Assembly (NCBI GenBank): GCA_045661225.1
Contig: JAZRFF010000016.1
Location: forward strand, 9,208 to 73,207
Reading direction: 5' to 3'
Length of the DNA stretch: 64,000 nucleotides
DNA from: HGM04593 sp045661225
Lineage (GTDB): Bacteria > Bacteroidota > Bacteroidia > Bacteroidales > Bacteroidaceae
This document shows, piece by piece, positions 34,985 through 43,212 of this stretch. Made by a program: the position numbers and the translations under genes. Position 1 is the stretch's first letter; every line of letters starts with the position of its first letter. The notes under the pieces are model-generated. The model worked only from the letters and a program-made list of their open reading frames with translations. It searched no databases and was not told the DNA's origin.

Positions 34985-37900
34985 ATGCTGAACAGAATAA
35001 TAAAATTCTCGTTGAATAACAGGTTGTTTGTGCTGCTTGCGGTAGTGCTGACAGTTATTGGCGGCCTTTATTCGGCAAAAAATATCGAGGTCGACGTTTT
35101 TCCCGACCTGACAATGCCTACTGTGGTGATTCTTACAGATGCGTCGAATATGGCTCCCGAGGAGGTTGAACGTCTTGTGACTTTCCCCATTGAGACTGCG
35201 GTTAACGGAGCGACTAATGTGCGTCGTGTGCGTTCGTCGTCGTCGCAGGGATTCTCGTTTGTGTGGGTGGAGTTTGACTGGGGTATGGACATCTACCGTG
35301 CTCGACAGATTATAAGTGAAAAGATGAGCCTTTTGTCGGGGCAGTTACCCGATGGCATTGTTCCTATGCTCGCTCCGCAGTCGAGTGTGATGGGCGAGGT
35401 TATGTTTGTGGGTATGCAGTCCGATACAACTTCGATGATGGAGCTGCGAACACTTGCCGAATGGATAATAAAGCCATCGATTCTTGCCACAGGCGGTGTC
35501 TCGAACGTGACTATCATTGGTGGTGACTACAAACAGTATCAAGTGCTTGCCGACCCTGTGAAGATGGAGATGTACGGGGTTACAATGGCCGAACTTGAGA
35601 GTGCTGCCACGGCTATGAGTGTGAATATAGGCGCGGGAGTGGTGCGTGATTATGGTAATGAGTATAATTTGCGAGGAATAGGGCGCAGTAATAACGTCGA
35701 TGAACTTGGCAGCACTGTGGTAAAAGTTGCGGGTGACGTTGCTGTGCGTGTAGCCGACATTGCCGACGTTGTGACTGCGCCTGCAGTCAAGCAGGGATAT
35801 GCGTCGTTGAGTGGCGAGCCTGCAATAATACTCTCAATCTCTAAACAACCCAATGTAAACACTCTTAGCGTTACCGAGAATATTGAGCGTAACCTTCAGG
35901 AGATTGCAAAGTCGTTGCCCGCCGATGTAACGCTCGATACAAAGATTTTCAGGCAGGCCGACTACATTCAGTCTTCGGTAAATAACGTCGGCCGTTCGCT
36001 TGTAGAGGGTGCTATATGCGTTATTCTTGTGTTGTTCCTCTTCCTTACGAGCTTGCGCTCTACGTTTATATCGCTGCTGGCTATCCCTCTGTCGTTGCTT
36101 GGAACAATAATAGTTCTTTATCTTATGGGAATGGACATAAACACAATGACGTTGGGTGGAATGTGCATTGCCATAGGTTCGCTTGTCGACGATGCTATTA
36201 TAGACGTTGAGAATGTGTATAAGCGCTTGCGCGAGAATCACGCCTTGCCGAAGGCGGAGCGGCGTTCGGCATTTACTGTGGTGTTCGAGGCTTCGTCCGA
36301 GATTCGTGCTTCTATCATACACGCTACGCTCATAATAATGGTTACTTTCACGCCGCTCTTCTTCCTTAGCGGGCTCGAGGGGCGAATGCTCAAGCCGTTG
36401 GGTGTTGCTTACCTTATTGCGCTGGTAATGTCGCTAATTGTGGCAATGACGGTTACTCCGTTGCTGTGCAAGACGATGCTCTCGGGTGACAACTATCTTA
36501 CAAAGGCCGAAAGGAAGAATTGGGTCGATAAATGGTTGTTGTCGGCTTATCGCTTGTCGTTGCAGTGGGTGCTTGCTCACGCAAGGGCGGTGATTGGTGT
36601 TCTTGTCGTGCTGTTTTTGGGCGCATTTGCGCTTTTCACGCAGATGGGACGCAGTTTTTTGCCTGAATTTAACGAAAAGGCGCTGACAATAGCGGCAGTG
36701 TCTCGTCCGGGTGTTTCGCTCGAAGAGAGTAATAAGATTGGAGCCGTTATTGAACGCGAACTACTGCTTATACCCGAGGTAACAAGCACTGCGCGTCGTA
36801 CAGGCCGAGGCGAACTTGATGAGCACTCACAGACTTCCAATGGCGCCGAAATTGATGTTAATTTTACGCTTGCCGGTCGCAGCAAGGCGGAATTTCTTGC
36901 TGACGTGCGCGACTGTTTGTCGAAAATTCCAGGTGTGGTAACCTCTGTGGGTCAGCCGCTGGAGCATCGTATCGACCATATGGTGTCGGGAACACAGGCC
37001 GACCTTGCAATAAAAGTGTTTGGACCCGACCTGAGCACTCTTTTCCGTCGTGGAACCGAGATTAAGGAACTGCTAAAGGTTTTTCCCGAGGTGGTCGATG
37101 TTAATGTGGAGCAACAGGTCGAGACACCGCAGTTGCAGATTCGTGCCGACCGTGAGAAACTTGCGTTGCATCGCGTGACTATGGAAGAATTCAATGCTTT
37201 TGTTGAGGCTGCTTTTCCTGGAAAGAAGGTGGGCAGCGTGTACGAGGAGGAGCGCAGCTTCGACCTTATAATCCGCCTTAACAAGGATTACACCGAGAGT
37301 ATAGAGGGTGTTAAACGCGCTCTCATAGACACTCCCGATGGCAAGGTCTCTCTTGACGATGTGGCTTCTATTGTTTCGGTGGGTGGCCCCGGAAGCATAA
37401 GCCGCGAGAATGTGCAGAGAAAAGTTGTTGTGTCGGCTAATATTGCAAGTGGCGATATTGCCGGTACGGTCGACCGCATAAAGGAGTATCTAAATGAGGC
37501 TCTTGCGCTTGACGAGGGTTATCGCCTTGAGTTTGGCGGTCAGTTTGAAAGTGCCGACTCGGCGTCGCGTACATTATGGTTGACGACTCTTGTTGCGATT
37601 CTTGTGGTGTTTGTTCTGCTGTACAGCGAGTTCAGGAGTACGTCGCTGTCGGTGGTGGTGCTGCTGAACCTCCCGCTTGCGCTTATAGGAGGTATTGCTG
37701 CTACATACTTCACATCGGCCGTAATGAGTATTCCGGCTATAATAGGCCTTATAACACTCTTTGGCATTGCTACCCGTAACGGAATATTGCTCGTTTCGCG
37801 TTATCAGCACTTGCGAGAGGGGGGCGTGGCGCTTGACGACGCTGTATTGTCGGGGTCGGTTGACCGTTTGACGCCTATACTTATGACTGCATTTACGTCG

Positions 37901-38062
37901 GCTCTTGCGCTTGTACCGATGATTCTTAATGGTTCGGCTTCGGGTAATGAAATTCAGAGCCCGATGGCAGTGGTCGTGCTTGGCGGTCTTCTTTCATCGA
38001 CTGTTCTGAATATATACATAATCCCCATTGTCTACCGTTGGGTGGTGCGAAGAGGTCTTTAA
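34985..38062 (+). CDS. RND efflux pump, CusA/CzcA-type heavy-metal transporter
   Basis: 1025 residues, 12 membrane helices in two halves. Starts MLNRIIKFSLNNRLFVLL and has the DVFPDLTMPTVVI and APEEVERLVTFPIE porter-domain segments of heavy-metal RND pumps. The TM4 proton-relay region reads GSLVDDAIIDVENVYKR and the TM10-12 region GLITLFGIATRNGIL. A trimer would drive efflux using the proton gradient. It lies 12 bases after its adaptor. No outer-membrane (TolC/CzcC-type) channel gene is adjacent, so one must be supplied from elsewhere. Confidence 0.92.
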   Translation: MLNRIIKFSLNNRLFVLLAVVLTVIGGLYSAKNIEVDVFPDLTMPTVVILTDASNMAPEEVERLVTFPIETAVNGATNVRRVRSSSSQGFSFVWVEFDWGMDIYRARQIISEKMSLLSGQLPDGIVPMLAPQSSVMGEVMFVGMQSDTTSMMELRTLAEWIIKPSILATGGVSNVTIIGGDYKQYQVLADPVKMEMYGVTMAELESAATAMSVNIGAGVVRDYGNEYNLRGIGRSNNVDELGSTVVKVAGDVAVRVADIADVVTAPAVKQGYASLSGEPAIILSISKQPNVNTLSVTENIERNLQEIAKSLPADVTLDTKIFRQADYIQSSVNNVGRSLVEGAICVILVLFLFLTSLRSTFISLLAIPLSLLGTIIVLYLMGMDINTMTLGGMCIAIGSLVDDAIIDVENVYKRLRENHALPKAERRSAFTVVFEASSEIRASIIHATLIIMVTFTPLFFLSGLEGRMLKPLGVAYLIALVMSLIVAMTVTPLLCKTMLSGDNYLTKAERKNWVDKWLLSAYRLSLQWVLAHARAVIGVLVVLFLGAFALFTQMGRSFLPEFNEKALTIAAVSRPGVSLEESNKIGAVIERELLLIPEVTSTARRTGRGELDEHSQTSNGAEIDVNFTLAGRSKAEFLADVRDCLSKIPGVVTSVGQPLEHRIDHMVSGTQADLAIKVFGPDLSTLFRRGTEIKELLKVFPEVVDVNVEQQVETPQLQIRADREKLALHRVTMEEFNAFVEAAFPGKKVGSVYEEERSFDLIIRLNKDYTESIEGVKRALIDTPDGKVSLDDVASIVSVGGPGSISRENVQRKVVVSANIASGDIAGTVDRIKEYLNEALALDEGYRLEFGGQFESADSASRTLWLTTLVAILVVFVLLYSEFRSTSLSVVVLLNLPLALIGGIAATYFTSAVMSIPAIIGLITLFGIATRNGILLVSRYQHLREGGVALDDAVLSGSVDRLTPILMTAFTSALALVPMILNGSASGNEIQSPMAVVVLGGLLSSTVLNIYIIPIVYRWVVRRGL

Positions 38063-38065
38063 ACA

Positions 38066-38109
38066 ACAAACAAAAAAAAGATGCAGCGCGCTGCATCTTT
38101 TTTGTTTGT
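38066..38109. terminator. Bidirectional terminator between the RND pump gene and nadK
   Basis: GATGCAGC-GC-GCTGCATC is a perfect 18-base palindrome (38080-38097) flanked by a run of A on the left and T on the right, extended by matching ACAAAC/GTTTGT arms. It separates two convergent genes and can stop transcription from both sides. Confidence 0.88.
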
Positions 38110-38981
38110 CACTCTCTTACATCTGTTCCCCACATTAGTTTCTCTTTAAGATTCTGTATGAAAGTATGTTCCTTGCGGCGTATGATAAGCTGTTTGTAGT
38201 TGGCCTTGTGTACCGTTATCTCCATAGTGTCGTTGCAACTTTCGTTGCGGCCGTCAAGAGCTATCAGATAGTTGTGGCTGCGGCTTATGACCTTAATCTC
38301 TATTGTGGTGTTGTCGCTTATCACTAATGGACGAGCGCTCAGGCTGTGCGGAGCTATAGGGGTAAGCACAAGAACGTTGGCATCGGGGGCAATAATGGGG
38401 CCTCCAACACTCAGTGAGTATCCTGTTGAACCTGAAGGGGCTGCAACGATGAGTCCGTCGGCCTGATAGGTTATTGTGTCGCTGTTGTTGAGTGTTACCT
38501 CGAGCGTCATCATCGATGAACTGTCGTGTTTCATCACTGCAATTTCGTTTAAGGCATAAGGGTAGTTCTTCAGCTCTCCGTTCTTTGTTCTTGCTTCGAT
38601 GATGCTGTGTCTCTCAATCTCGTACTCTTCGTTGTGAATGCAGCCGATGACGTAATCTATATCCTCGTTCGAGGTTGTGGTGAGGAAGCCCAATCGGCCG
38701 GCGTTTATTCCCAAAATAGGAATCTCCTTGCGTCCAATGCGACTTGCTGTACGTAGCAGTGTGCCATCGCCGCCGAAACTTATGGCAATGTCGGCTGTAA
38801 AGTCGTTGTCGGTTATAAACTCCAGCGGTGCGGGAACGTTGATGCCTTCGCTTTTTAGAAAATCGTAAAAAGGTCTGTCTATGGCAAAGGTGTCGCCGTA
38901 CTTAAGTATTGCACTGAATAGTTGTTCGATGCTTTTCGATTTTTTTGTCTGGTGTTTGTTGCCGAATAGTGCAAATTTCAT
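38109..38981 (-). CDS. nadK: NAD kinase
   Basis: 290 residues. Phosphorylates NAD to NADP. Contains the catalytic/ATP motif FGGDGTLLRTA, GINAGRLGFL, NEIAVMKHDSSSM and PSGSTGYSLSVGGPI. Divergent from pdxJ, a common neighbourhood in Bacteroidetes. A TAATTTTG -7-like element lies on the minus strand at 39084-39077, about 95 bases before the start, without a clear -33. Confidence 0.94.
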   Translation of the reverse strand: MKFALFGNKHQTKKSKSIEQLFSAILKYGDTFAIDRPFYDFLKSEGINVPAPLEFITDNDFTADIAISFGGDGTLLRTASRIGRKEIPILGINAGRLGFLTTTSNEDIDYVIGCIHNEEYEIERHSIIEARTKNGELKNYPYALNEIAVMKHDSSSMMTLEVTLNNSDTITYQADGLIVAAPSGSTGYSLSVGGPIIAPDANVLVLTPIAPHSLSARPLVISDNTTIEIKVISRSHNYLIALDGRNESCNDTMEITVHKANYKQLIIRRKEHTFIQNLKEKLMWGTDVRE

Positions 38982-39187
38982 AATTCTTCGGGGTTTGCGG
39001 TGTTAGGAGGGTGGCAAGAGTGCCTTTTTCTCTCTATTTATACAATAGGCGCAGGCGTGTTTCTTGACAGTCGTTGCAAAATTAAGATAATTTATTATAT
39101 AATTTTTTTTATTTGTGCTATTTTTGCAGAAAATTCGGTCAATAGTGCATTGGTACGAATATAAAGTGTTGAAAAAGATTATTTTAT

Positions 39188-39907
39188 ATGAAGACGAAAC
39201 TGAGCGTAAACATTAACAAAGTTGCAACAATCCGCAACGCACGTGGCGGTAACAACCCCGACATTATAAAGGTTTCCAAGGATTGTGAGGCATTCGGCGC
39301 TGATGGCATTACTGTGCACCCTCGTCCCGATGAACGTCACATACGCCGTGCCGATGTTCCGGCGCTGCAGGCTGTGTTGCGCACAGAATTTAATATAGAG
39401 GGTTACCCCACACGTGACTTTATGGACCTTGTTCTTCGTGTGCGTCCGTCACAAGTGACGCTGGTGCCCGACAAACCTGAGCAACTAACCTCGAACAGCG
39501 GTTGGGACACTGAGCGTGAGCAGGAGTTTCTGCGCGATATCTTAACCGACCTGCGTACGGCCGGTATACGCAGTTCGATATTTATTGATGCCGATGCCAG
39601 AATGGCCGAATTTGCCGCGAAGGCGGGAACTGACCGTGTGGAACTCTACACCGGACCTTATGCTCACAAGTATGCGACCGATCGTGACGCGGCAATTGCA
39701 CCGTTTCTCGAGACAGCGAAGCGTGTGAAGCAATTGGGTATCGGTCTCAATGCCGGCCACGACCTGAGCCTTGAAAATTTAAAGTTCTTTACCGACACTA
39801 TTCCTTGGGTCGATGAGGTTTCCATTGGTCACGCACTTATATGCGATGCTCTTTATATGGGTCTTGAGGCTACAATAGCAGCCTATCAGAAATGTTTGAC
39901 AAAATAA
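39188..39907 (+). CDS. pdxJ: Pyridoxine 5'-phosphate synthase
   Basis: 239 residues, TIM barrel. Condenses 1-deoxy-D-xylulose 5-phosphate with aminoacetone 3-phosphate in the DXP-dependent vitamin B6 pathway. Family segments: LSVNINKVATIRNARGGNNPD, DGITVHPRPDERHIR, QVTLVPDKPEQLTSNSGWD and GIGLNAGHDLSLENL. A TATTTTTG -7-like element is at 39119-39126. Followed after 18 bases by exbB. Confidence 0.95.
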   Translation: MKTKLSVNINKVATIRNARGGNNPDIIKVSKDCEAFGADGITVHPRPDERHIRRADVPALQAVLRTEFNIEGYPTRDFMDLVLRVRPSQVTLVPDKPEQLTSNSGWDTEREQEFLRDILTDLRTAGIRSSIFIDADARMAEFAAKAGTDRVELYTGPYAHKYATDRDAAIAPFLETAKRVKQLGIGLNAGHDLSLENLKFFTDTIPWVDEVSIGHALICDALYMGLEATIAAYQKCLTK

Positions 39908-39925
39908 TAAAAACCACTATAAACT

Positions 39926-40681
39926 ATGATTTTTTTGACAGAGGTTGCCCAGGCGGTAACAAACACAGAGGTATTGACAAATGTCGTTGAACCTGCACAG
40001 GAAAGCTTGAATATTCTTGCCCTTGCGATGAAGGGAGGATGGATTATGGTTGTGCTTGCTGTTCTTTCGGTTATCGGTATATATATTTTTGTAGAGCGAT
40101 TTATGACCTTGCGCAAGTCTATGCAGAAGAATCCTTATCTGCTCGACCGCATTAAGGATAACTTGCGTGATGGCGATACAAAGTCGGCCATAAATTATTG
40201 CGAGAAACAGAATACACCGGTGTCAAGAATTCTTGCCAAGGGTGTGCGTGACTATAAATTCGGATTAAAGTCGGTACGTCAGGTACTCGACAATAACGCC
40301 GGTCTTGAGGTGGCTGCCCTTGAAAAGGGACTTCCGGTACTTTCCACTATTGCTGCTGTTGCGCCTATGCTCGGTTTTCTGGGTACAGTGACAGGTATGG
40401 TGCAGGCCTTCTGGCAAATGTCAAATGCCGGAAACAATATTGATGTAAGTCTGTTGTCGGGTGGTATATACGAGGCTATGGTTACAACCGTTGGCGGTCT
40501 TATCGTGGGTATCATTGCTATTTTTGCCTATAATTACCTGGTTGCGCAGGTCGATAAGGTGCAGAACCTTATGGAGGCCGATATGATTACTTTCCTTGAG
40601 ATTGTTGCCGAGGAACAGAGTGCTGATGCGCACTCTAAGGTTGATAATGCGGCTCTGCAGGGCGGAATTGTTAATGACTAA
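39926..40681 (+). CDS. exbB: MotA/TolQ/ExbB proton-channel family protein
   Basis: 251 residues with three membrane helices (about 37-56, 130-155 and 185-208). The large cytoplasmic loop and the sequence LSTIAAVAPMLGFLGTVTGM are typical of ExbB/TolQ. With ExbD it forms a proton-driven motor that energises TonB for outer-membrane transport. Stands directly upstream of exbD and a TonB-like gene, so the three form one unit. Confidence 0.9.
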   Translation: MIFLTEVAQAVTNTEVLTNVVEPAQESLNILALAMKGGWIMVVLAVLSVIGIYIFVERFMTLRKSMQKNPYLLDRIKDNLRDGDTKSAINYCEKQNTPVSRILAKGVRDYKFGLKSVRQVLDNNAGLEVAALEKGLPVLSTIAAVAPMLGFLGTVTGMVQAFWQMSNAGNNIDVSLLSGGIYEAMVTTVGGLIVGIIAIFAYNYLVAQVDKVQNLMEADMITFLEIVAEEQSADAHSKVDNAALQGGIVND

Positions 40682-40694
40682 ACAGTGTAGGCAG

Positions 40695-41111
40695 ATGATT
40701 AAGAGAAAAACAAAGGCAATAGACGGTTTTTCAATGTCGTCGATGACGGACATTATCTTCCTGCTGTTGATATTCTTTATGCTGACGTCGACAATAGTTG
40801 CGCCTAATGCAATAAAAGTGCTTTTGCCCGAGGGCAAGGCACAGACAAACGCCAGCCCTATGGCGCGCGTTACTATTGACAAAGAACTGAAACTCTTTGT
40901 GCAGTGGGACAAGGACGAACCTTTGCAGATTGCCGACCTTGATGAACTTACTGCGTTCCTGATAGAGTGCCACGCAAAGGACAGTGATATGTACGTTGCT
41001 CTATATGCCGATGCGACAATCCCTTATGGCGAGGTTGTAAAGGTATTGAATATTGCAAACGATAACCAGTTCAAAATGGTGCTGGCAACCCGCCAACCCG
41101 ATAAAAAATGA
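40695..41111 (+). CDS. exbD: ExbD/TolR biopolymer transport protein
   Basis: 138 residues from the ATG at 40695 (MIKRKTKAIDG). An in-frame ATG at 40674 overlapping the exbB stop would add 7 residues. Single membrane helix carrying the essential proton-binding Asp19 (SSMTDIIFLLLIFFML), then a periplasmic domain. Stator partner of ExbB. Its stop overlaps the next start (ATGA). Confidence 0.9.
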   Translation: MIKRKTKAIDGFSMSSMTDIIFLLLIFFMLTSTIVAPNAIKVLLPEGKAQTNASPMARVTIDKELKLFVQWDKDEPLQIADLDELTAFLIECHAKDSDMYVALYADATIPYGEVVKVLNIANDNQFKMVLATRQPDKK

Positions 41112-41953
41112 TGAAAAATCTTTCAAGAGAGAAAATATATGGTATTGCAGGCACGGTGCTTTTTCATCTGCTGCTATGCGTGCTCCTTTATTTTATTGTA
41201 ATGGAGAGAATCCCTGTGCAGCCCGAGAAGAGTAATATCCAGATGCAAAGTGCAGCCGAAGGTGATGCGGGCGAGGAGTTCTTTGAGCCTGCAAAAATGC
41301 CTGAAGTTGACCCTCTGATGACACCTGCAAAAAGTTCTGCCGACGTGGTGCCACCAAAAGAACCGCTCATCGTGCAGAATGACGAGGTTTCGTTGCCGGT
41401 TGATACTTTCAATGCTGCAAAGCCTGTTATTCCCGAGGAGTCGCAGCTTGCCAAGGACGACGAGAAACGTCGTGCCGAGGAGGAACGTCGCGCTCTTGAA
41501 GAGGCTGAGCGAAAGGCAAAGGAGGAGGCCGAGCGAAAGGCGAAGGAACTTATTGCAAAATCGGTTGCCGGTACATTCGGAAAATCGAATAAAATCAGCA
41601 GTACGTCGGGCGGTGCGGCAGGCGAGGGCTCGGCCGGAAAGGTCGCCGGAGGTGGCAGTAAAGGAGTTATAAAAGGTTCCGGTGCCGGGGTCGGACTCGA
41701 ATATAGTGTCGGTAACCGTACGCAAGTCGGTGAAATTGACTGGAATATTCCTGTGCAGGAAGAGGGTACGGTGGTTGTCGACGTTGTGGTGGACCCGCAA
41801 GGGCGGGTTATAAGCGCCAATGCAAAGACTACATCTATAAAACTTAAGGAAGCGTCCGAAAAGGTTGCAAAAAAAATAAGGTTCAATCAGGTGGCCGATA
41901 TAAAAGGCAACGAGGTTGGAAAAATTACATTTAAATTTAAAATGAACTATTGA
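41108..41953 (+). CDS. Energy transducer, TonB/TolA-like
   Basis: 281 residues. One N-terminal membrane helix (about 14-31), a long periplasmic Pro/Glu region, an Ala/Glu/Lys/Arg coiled stretch (KRRAEEERRALEEAERKAKE), a Gly-rich linker and a C-terminal domain of about 75 residues (VVVDVVVDPQGRVISANAK) with the TonB beta-alpha-beta layout. The charged coiled linker is more like TolA than like the Pro-rich rod of E. coli TonB. It transmits ExbB-ExbD motion to outer-membrane receptors or to the envelope. Confidence 0.82.
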   Translation: MMKNLSREKIYGIAGTVLFHLLLCVLLYFIVMERIPVQPEKSNIQMQSAAEGDAGEEFFEPAKMPEVDPLMTPAKSSADVVPPKEPLIVQNDEVSLPVDTFNAAKPVIPEESQLAKDDEKRRAEEERRALEEAERKAKEEAERKAKELIAKSVAGTFGKSNKISSTSGGAAGEGSAGKVAGGGSKGVIKGSGAGVGLEYSVGNRTQVGEIDWNIPVQEEGTVVVDVVVDPQGRVISANAKTTSIKLKEASEKVAKKIRFNQVADIKGNEVGKITFKFKMNY

Positions 41954-41955
41954 TT

Positions 41956-42507
41956 ATGAGCAAAGTATATGTTTTTCTTGCCGATGGCTTTGAGACTGTC
42001 GAGGCATTGGCACCTGTCGATGTTATGCGTCGTGCGGGGCTTGAGGTTGTTACGGTGTCAATAATGAAACGTAAGGAGGTTCTTTCGTCGCACAATGTTA
42101 CAGTTACTGCCGATGCTCTTTACGAGGATTTGTGTCTTTGTGACGCGGCTGCAATGGTGTTGCCGGGCGGCCTTGGCGGTACGGAGAACCTGATGGCACA
42201 CGAGCTTCTGTGCGCTAAACTAAAGGAGGCTTGCGCAAAAGGTGTGCTGGTAGCGGCTATTTGCGCTGCGCCTATGGTTCTGGGCCGGAACGGCTTGCTC
42301 GACGGTCGTAAGGCTACTTGTTACCCCGGTTGCGAGAGTGAGCTTGCAGGTGCTGAATATACTGCGGCAAGCGTTCAGTCAGATGGTAATATAATTACGG
42401 GCTGTGGCCCTGCTGCGTCGTTTGACTTTGGCTTTGCATTGGTTGAGTATCTGTGTGGTGTTGATACTGTTGCGATATTGCGTTCACAGATGCAATTTGG
42501 AAAATAA
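41956..42507 (+). CDS. DJ-1/PfpI family protein
   Basis: 183 residues. Starts KVYVFLADGFETVEALAPVDVMRRAG, the DJ-1 N-terminus with its conserved Glu, and has Cys103 in the nucleophile elbow VAAICAAPMVLG. Members act as glyoxalase III/deglycase or in oxidative stress; the precise activity is debated. It follows the TonB-like gene by 2 bases and precedes ispD by 6, so it is co-transcribed. Confidence 0.9.
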   Translation: MSKVYVFLADGFETVEALAPVDVMRRAGLEVVTVSIMKRKEVLSSHNVTVTADALYEDLCLCDAAAMVLPGGLGGTENLMAHELLCAKLKEACAKGVLVAAICAAPMVLGRNGLLDGRKATCYPGCESELAGAEYTAASVQSDGNIITGCGPAASFDFGFALVEYLCGVDTVAILRSQMQFGK

Positions 42508-42513
42508 TATTCT

Positions 42514-43212
42514 ATGAAAAAATATCTTATTGTCGTAGCCGGAGGCAAAGGGTTGCGTATGGGTGGCGAGATGCCCAAGCAGTTTCAGTTGATTGGGGAC
42601 AAGCCTGTGCTGATGGTTACTCTTGAGAGACTGCACGCCATAGACCCGGCTATGCAGTTGATTCTTGTCCTGCCTGAGGCGCATTTTGAGTTGTGGGCGG
42701 AATTATGCAAGGGGTATGAATTTAATGTTCCTCTGTTGCTTGCAGCGGGAGGTTCGACACGTTTCCATTCGGTGCAGAATGGCCTTGCACAGGTCGATGA
42801 TGCCGATGAGGCGCTTGTGGGCGTGCACGATGGTGTGCGTCCGTTTGTGTCGCCAAGGGTTGTCGAGGATTGCTTCCGCGAGGCGTGGATTCACGGTGCT
42901 GCAATACCTATGATTGAGGTGCAGGATAGTTTGCGTCATATTGTGGGTGGAAACGGTGTGACCGAGGTTGTTCCGCGTGACCGCTACCGTCTTGTGCAAA
43001 CTCCGCAGGTTTTTAAACTTTCGGTACTTCGTCGTGCCTATGAGCAGCGTTTCGTCGAGTCGTTTACCGACGATGCCTCGGTGGTCGAGTCGGCAGGAAT
43101 GCAGGTTGTTGCCGTTGAGGGTAATCGCGAGAATATCAAACTTACAACCCCGTTCGATTTAATGGTTGCAAAGACCTTGATGGAATGCTGGATATCGCAA
43201 GAAGAGATATAA
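42514..43212 (+). CDS. ispD: 2-C-methyl-D-erythritol 4-phosphate cytidylyltransferase
   Basis: 232 residues. Third step of the MEP isoprenoid pathway, forming CDP-ME. The CTP-binding loop VVAGGKGLRMGGEMPKQF, HDGVRPFVSPRVV and the substrate segment ENIKLTTPFDL fit the family. It points to isoprenoid synthesis by the DXP route, the same precursor used by PdxJ upstream. The 3' end overlaps recG by 28 bases. Confidence 0.93.
   Translation: MKKYLIVVAGGKGLRMGGEMPKQFQLIGDKPVLMVTLERLHAIDPAMQLILVLPEAHFELWAELCKGYEFNVPLLLAAGGSTRFHSVQNGLAQVDDADEALVGVHDGVRPFVSPRVVEDCFREAWIHGAAIPMIEVQDSLRHIVGGNGVTEVVPRDRYRLVQTPQVFKLSVLRRAYEQRFVESFTDDASVVESAGMQVVAVEGNRENIKLTTPFDLMVAKTLMECWISQEEI

Noticed and set aside
41174..41886. 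Long antisense frames opposite the TonB-like gene
   Set aside because: Biased composition of the Ala/Glu/Lys region leaves the other strand open; the products are low-complexity and resemble no protein.
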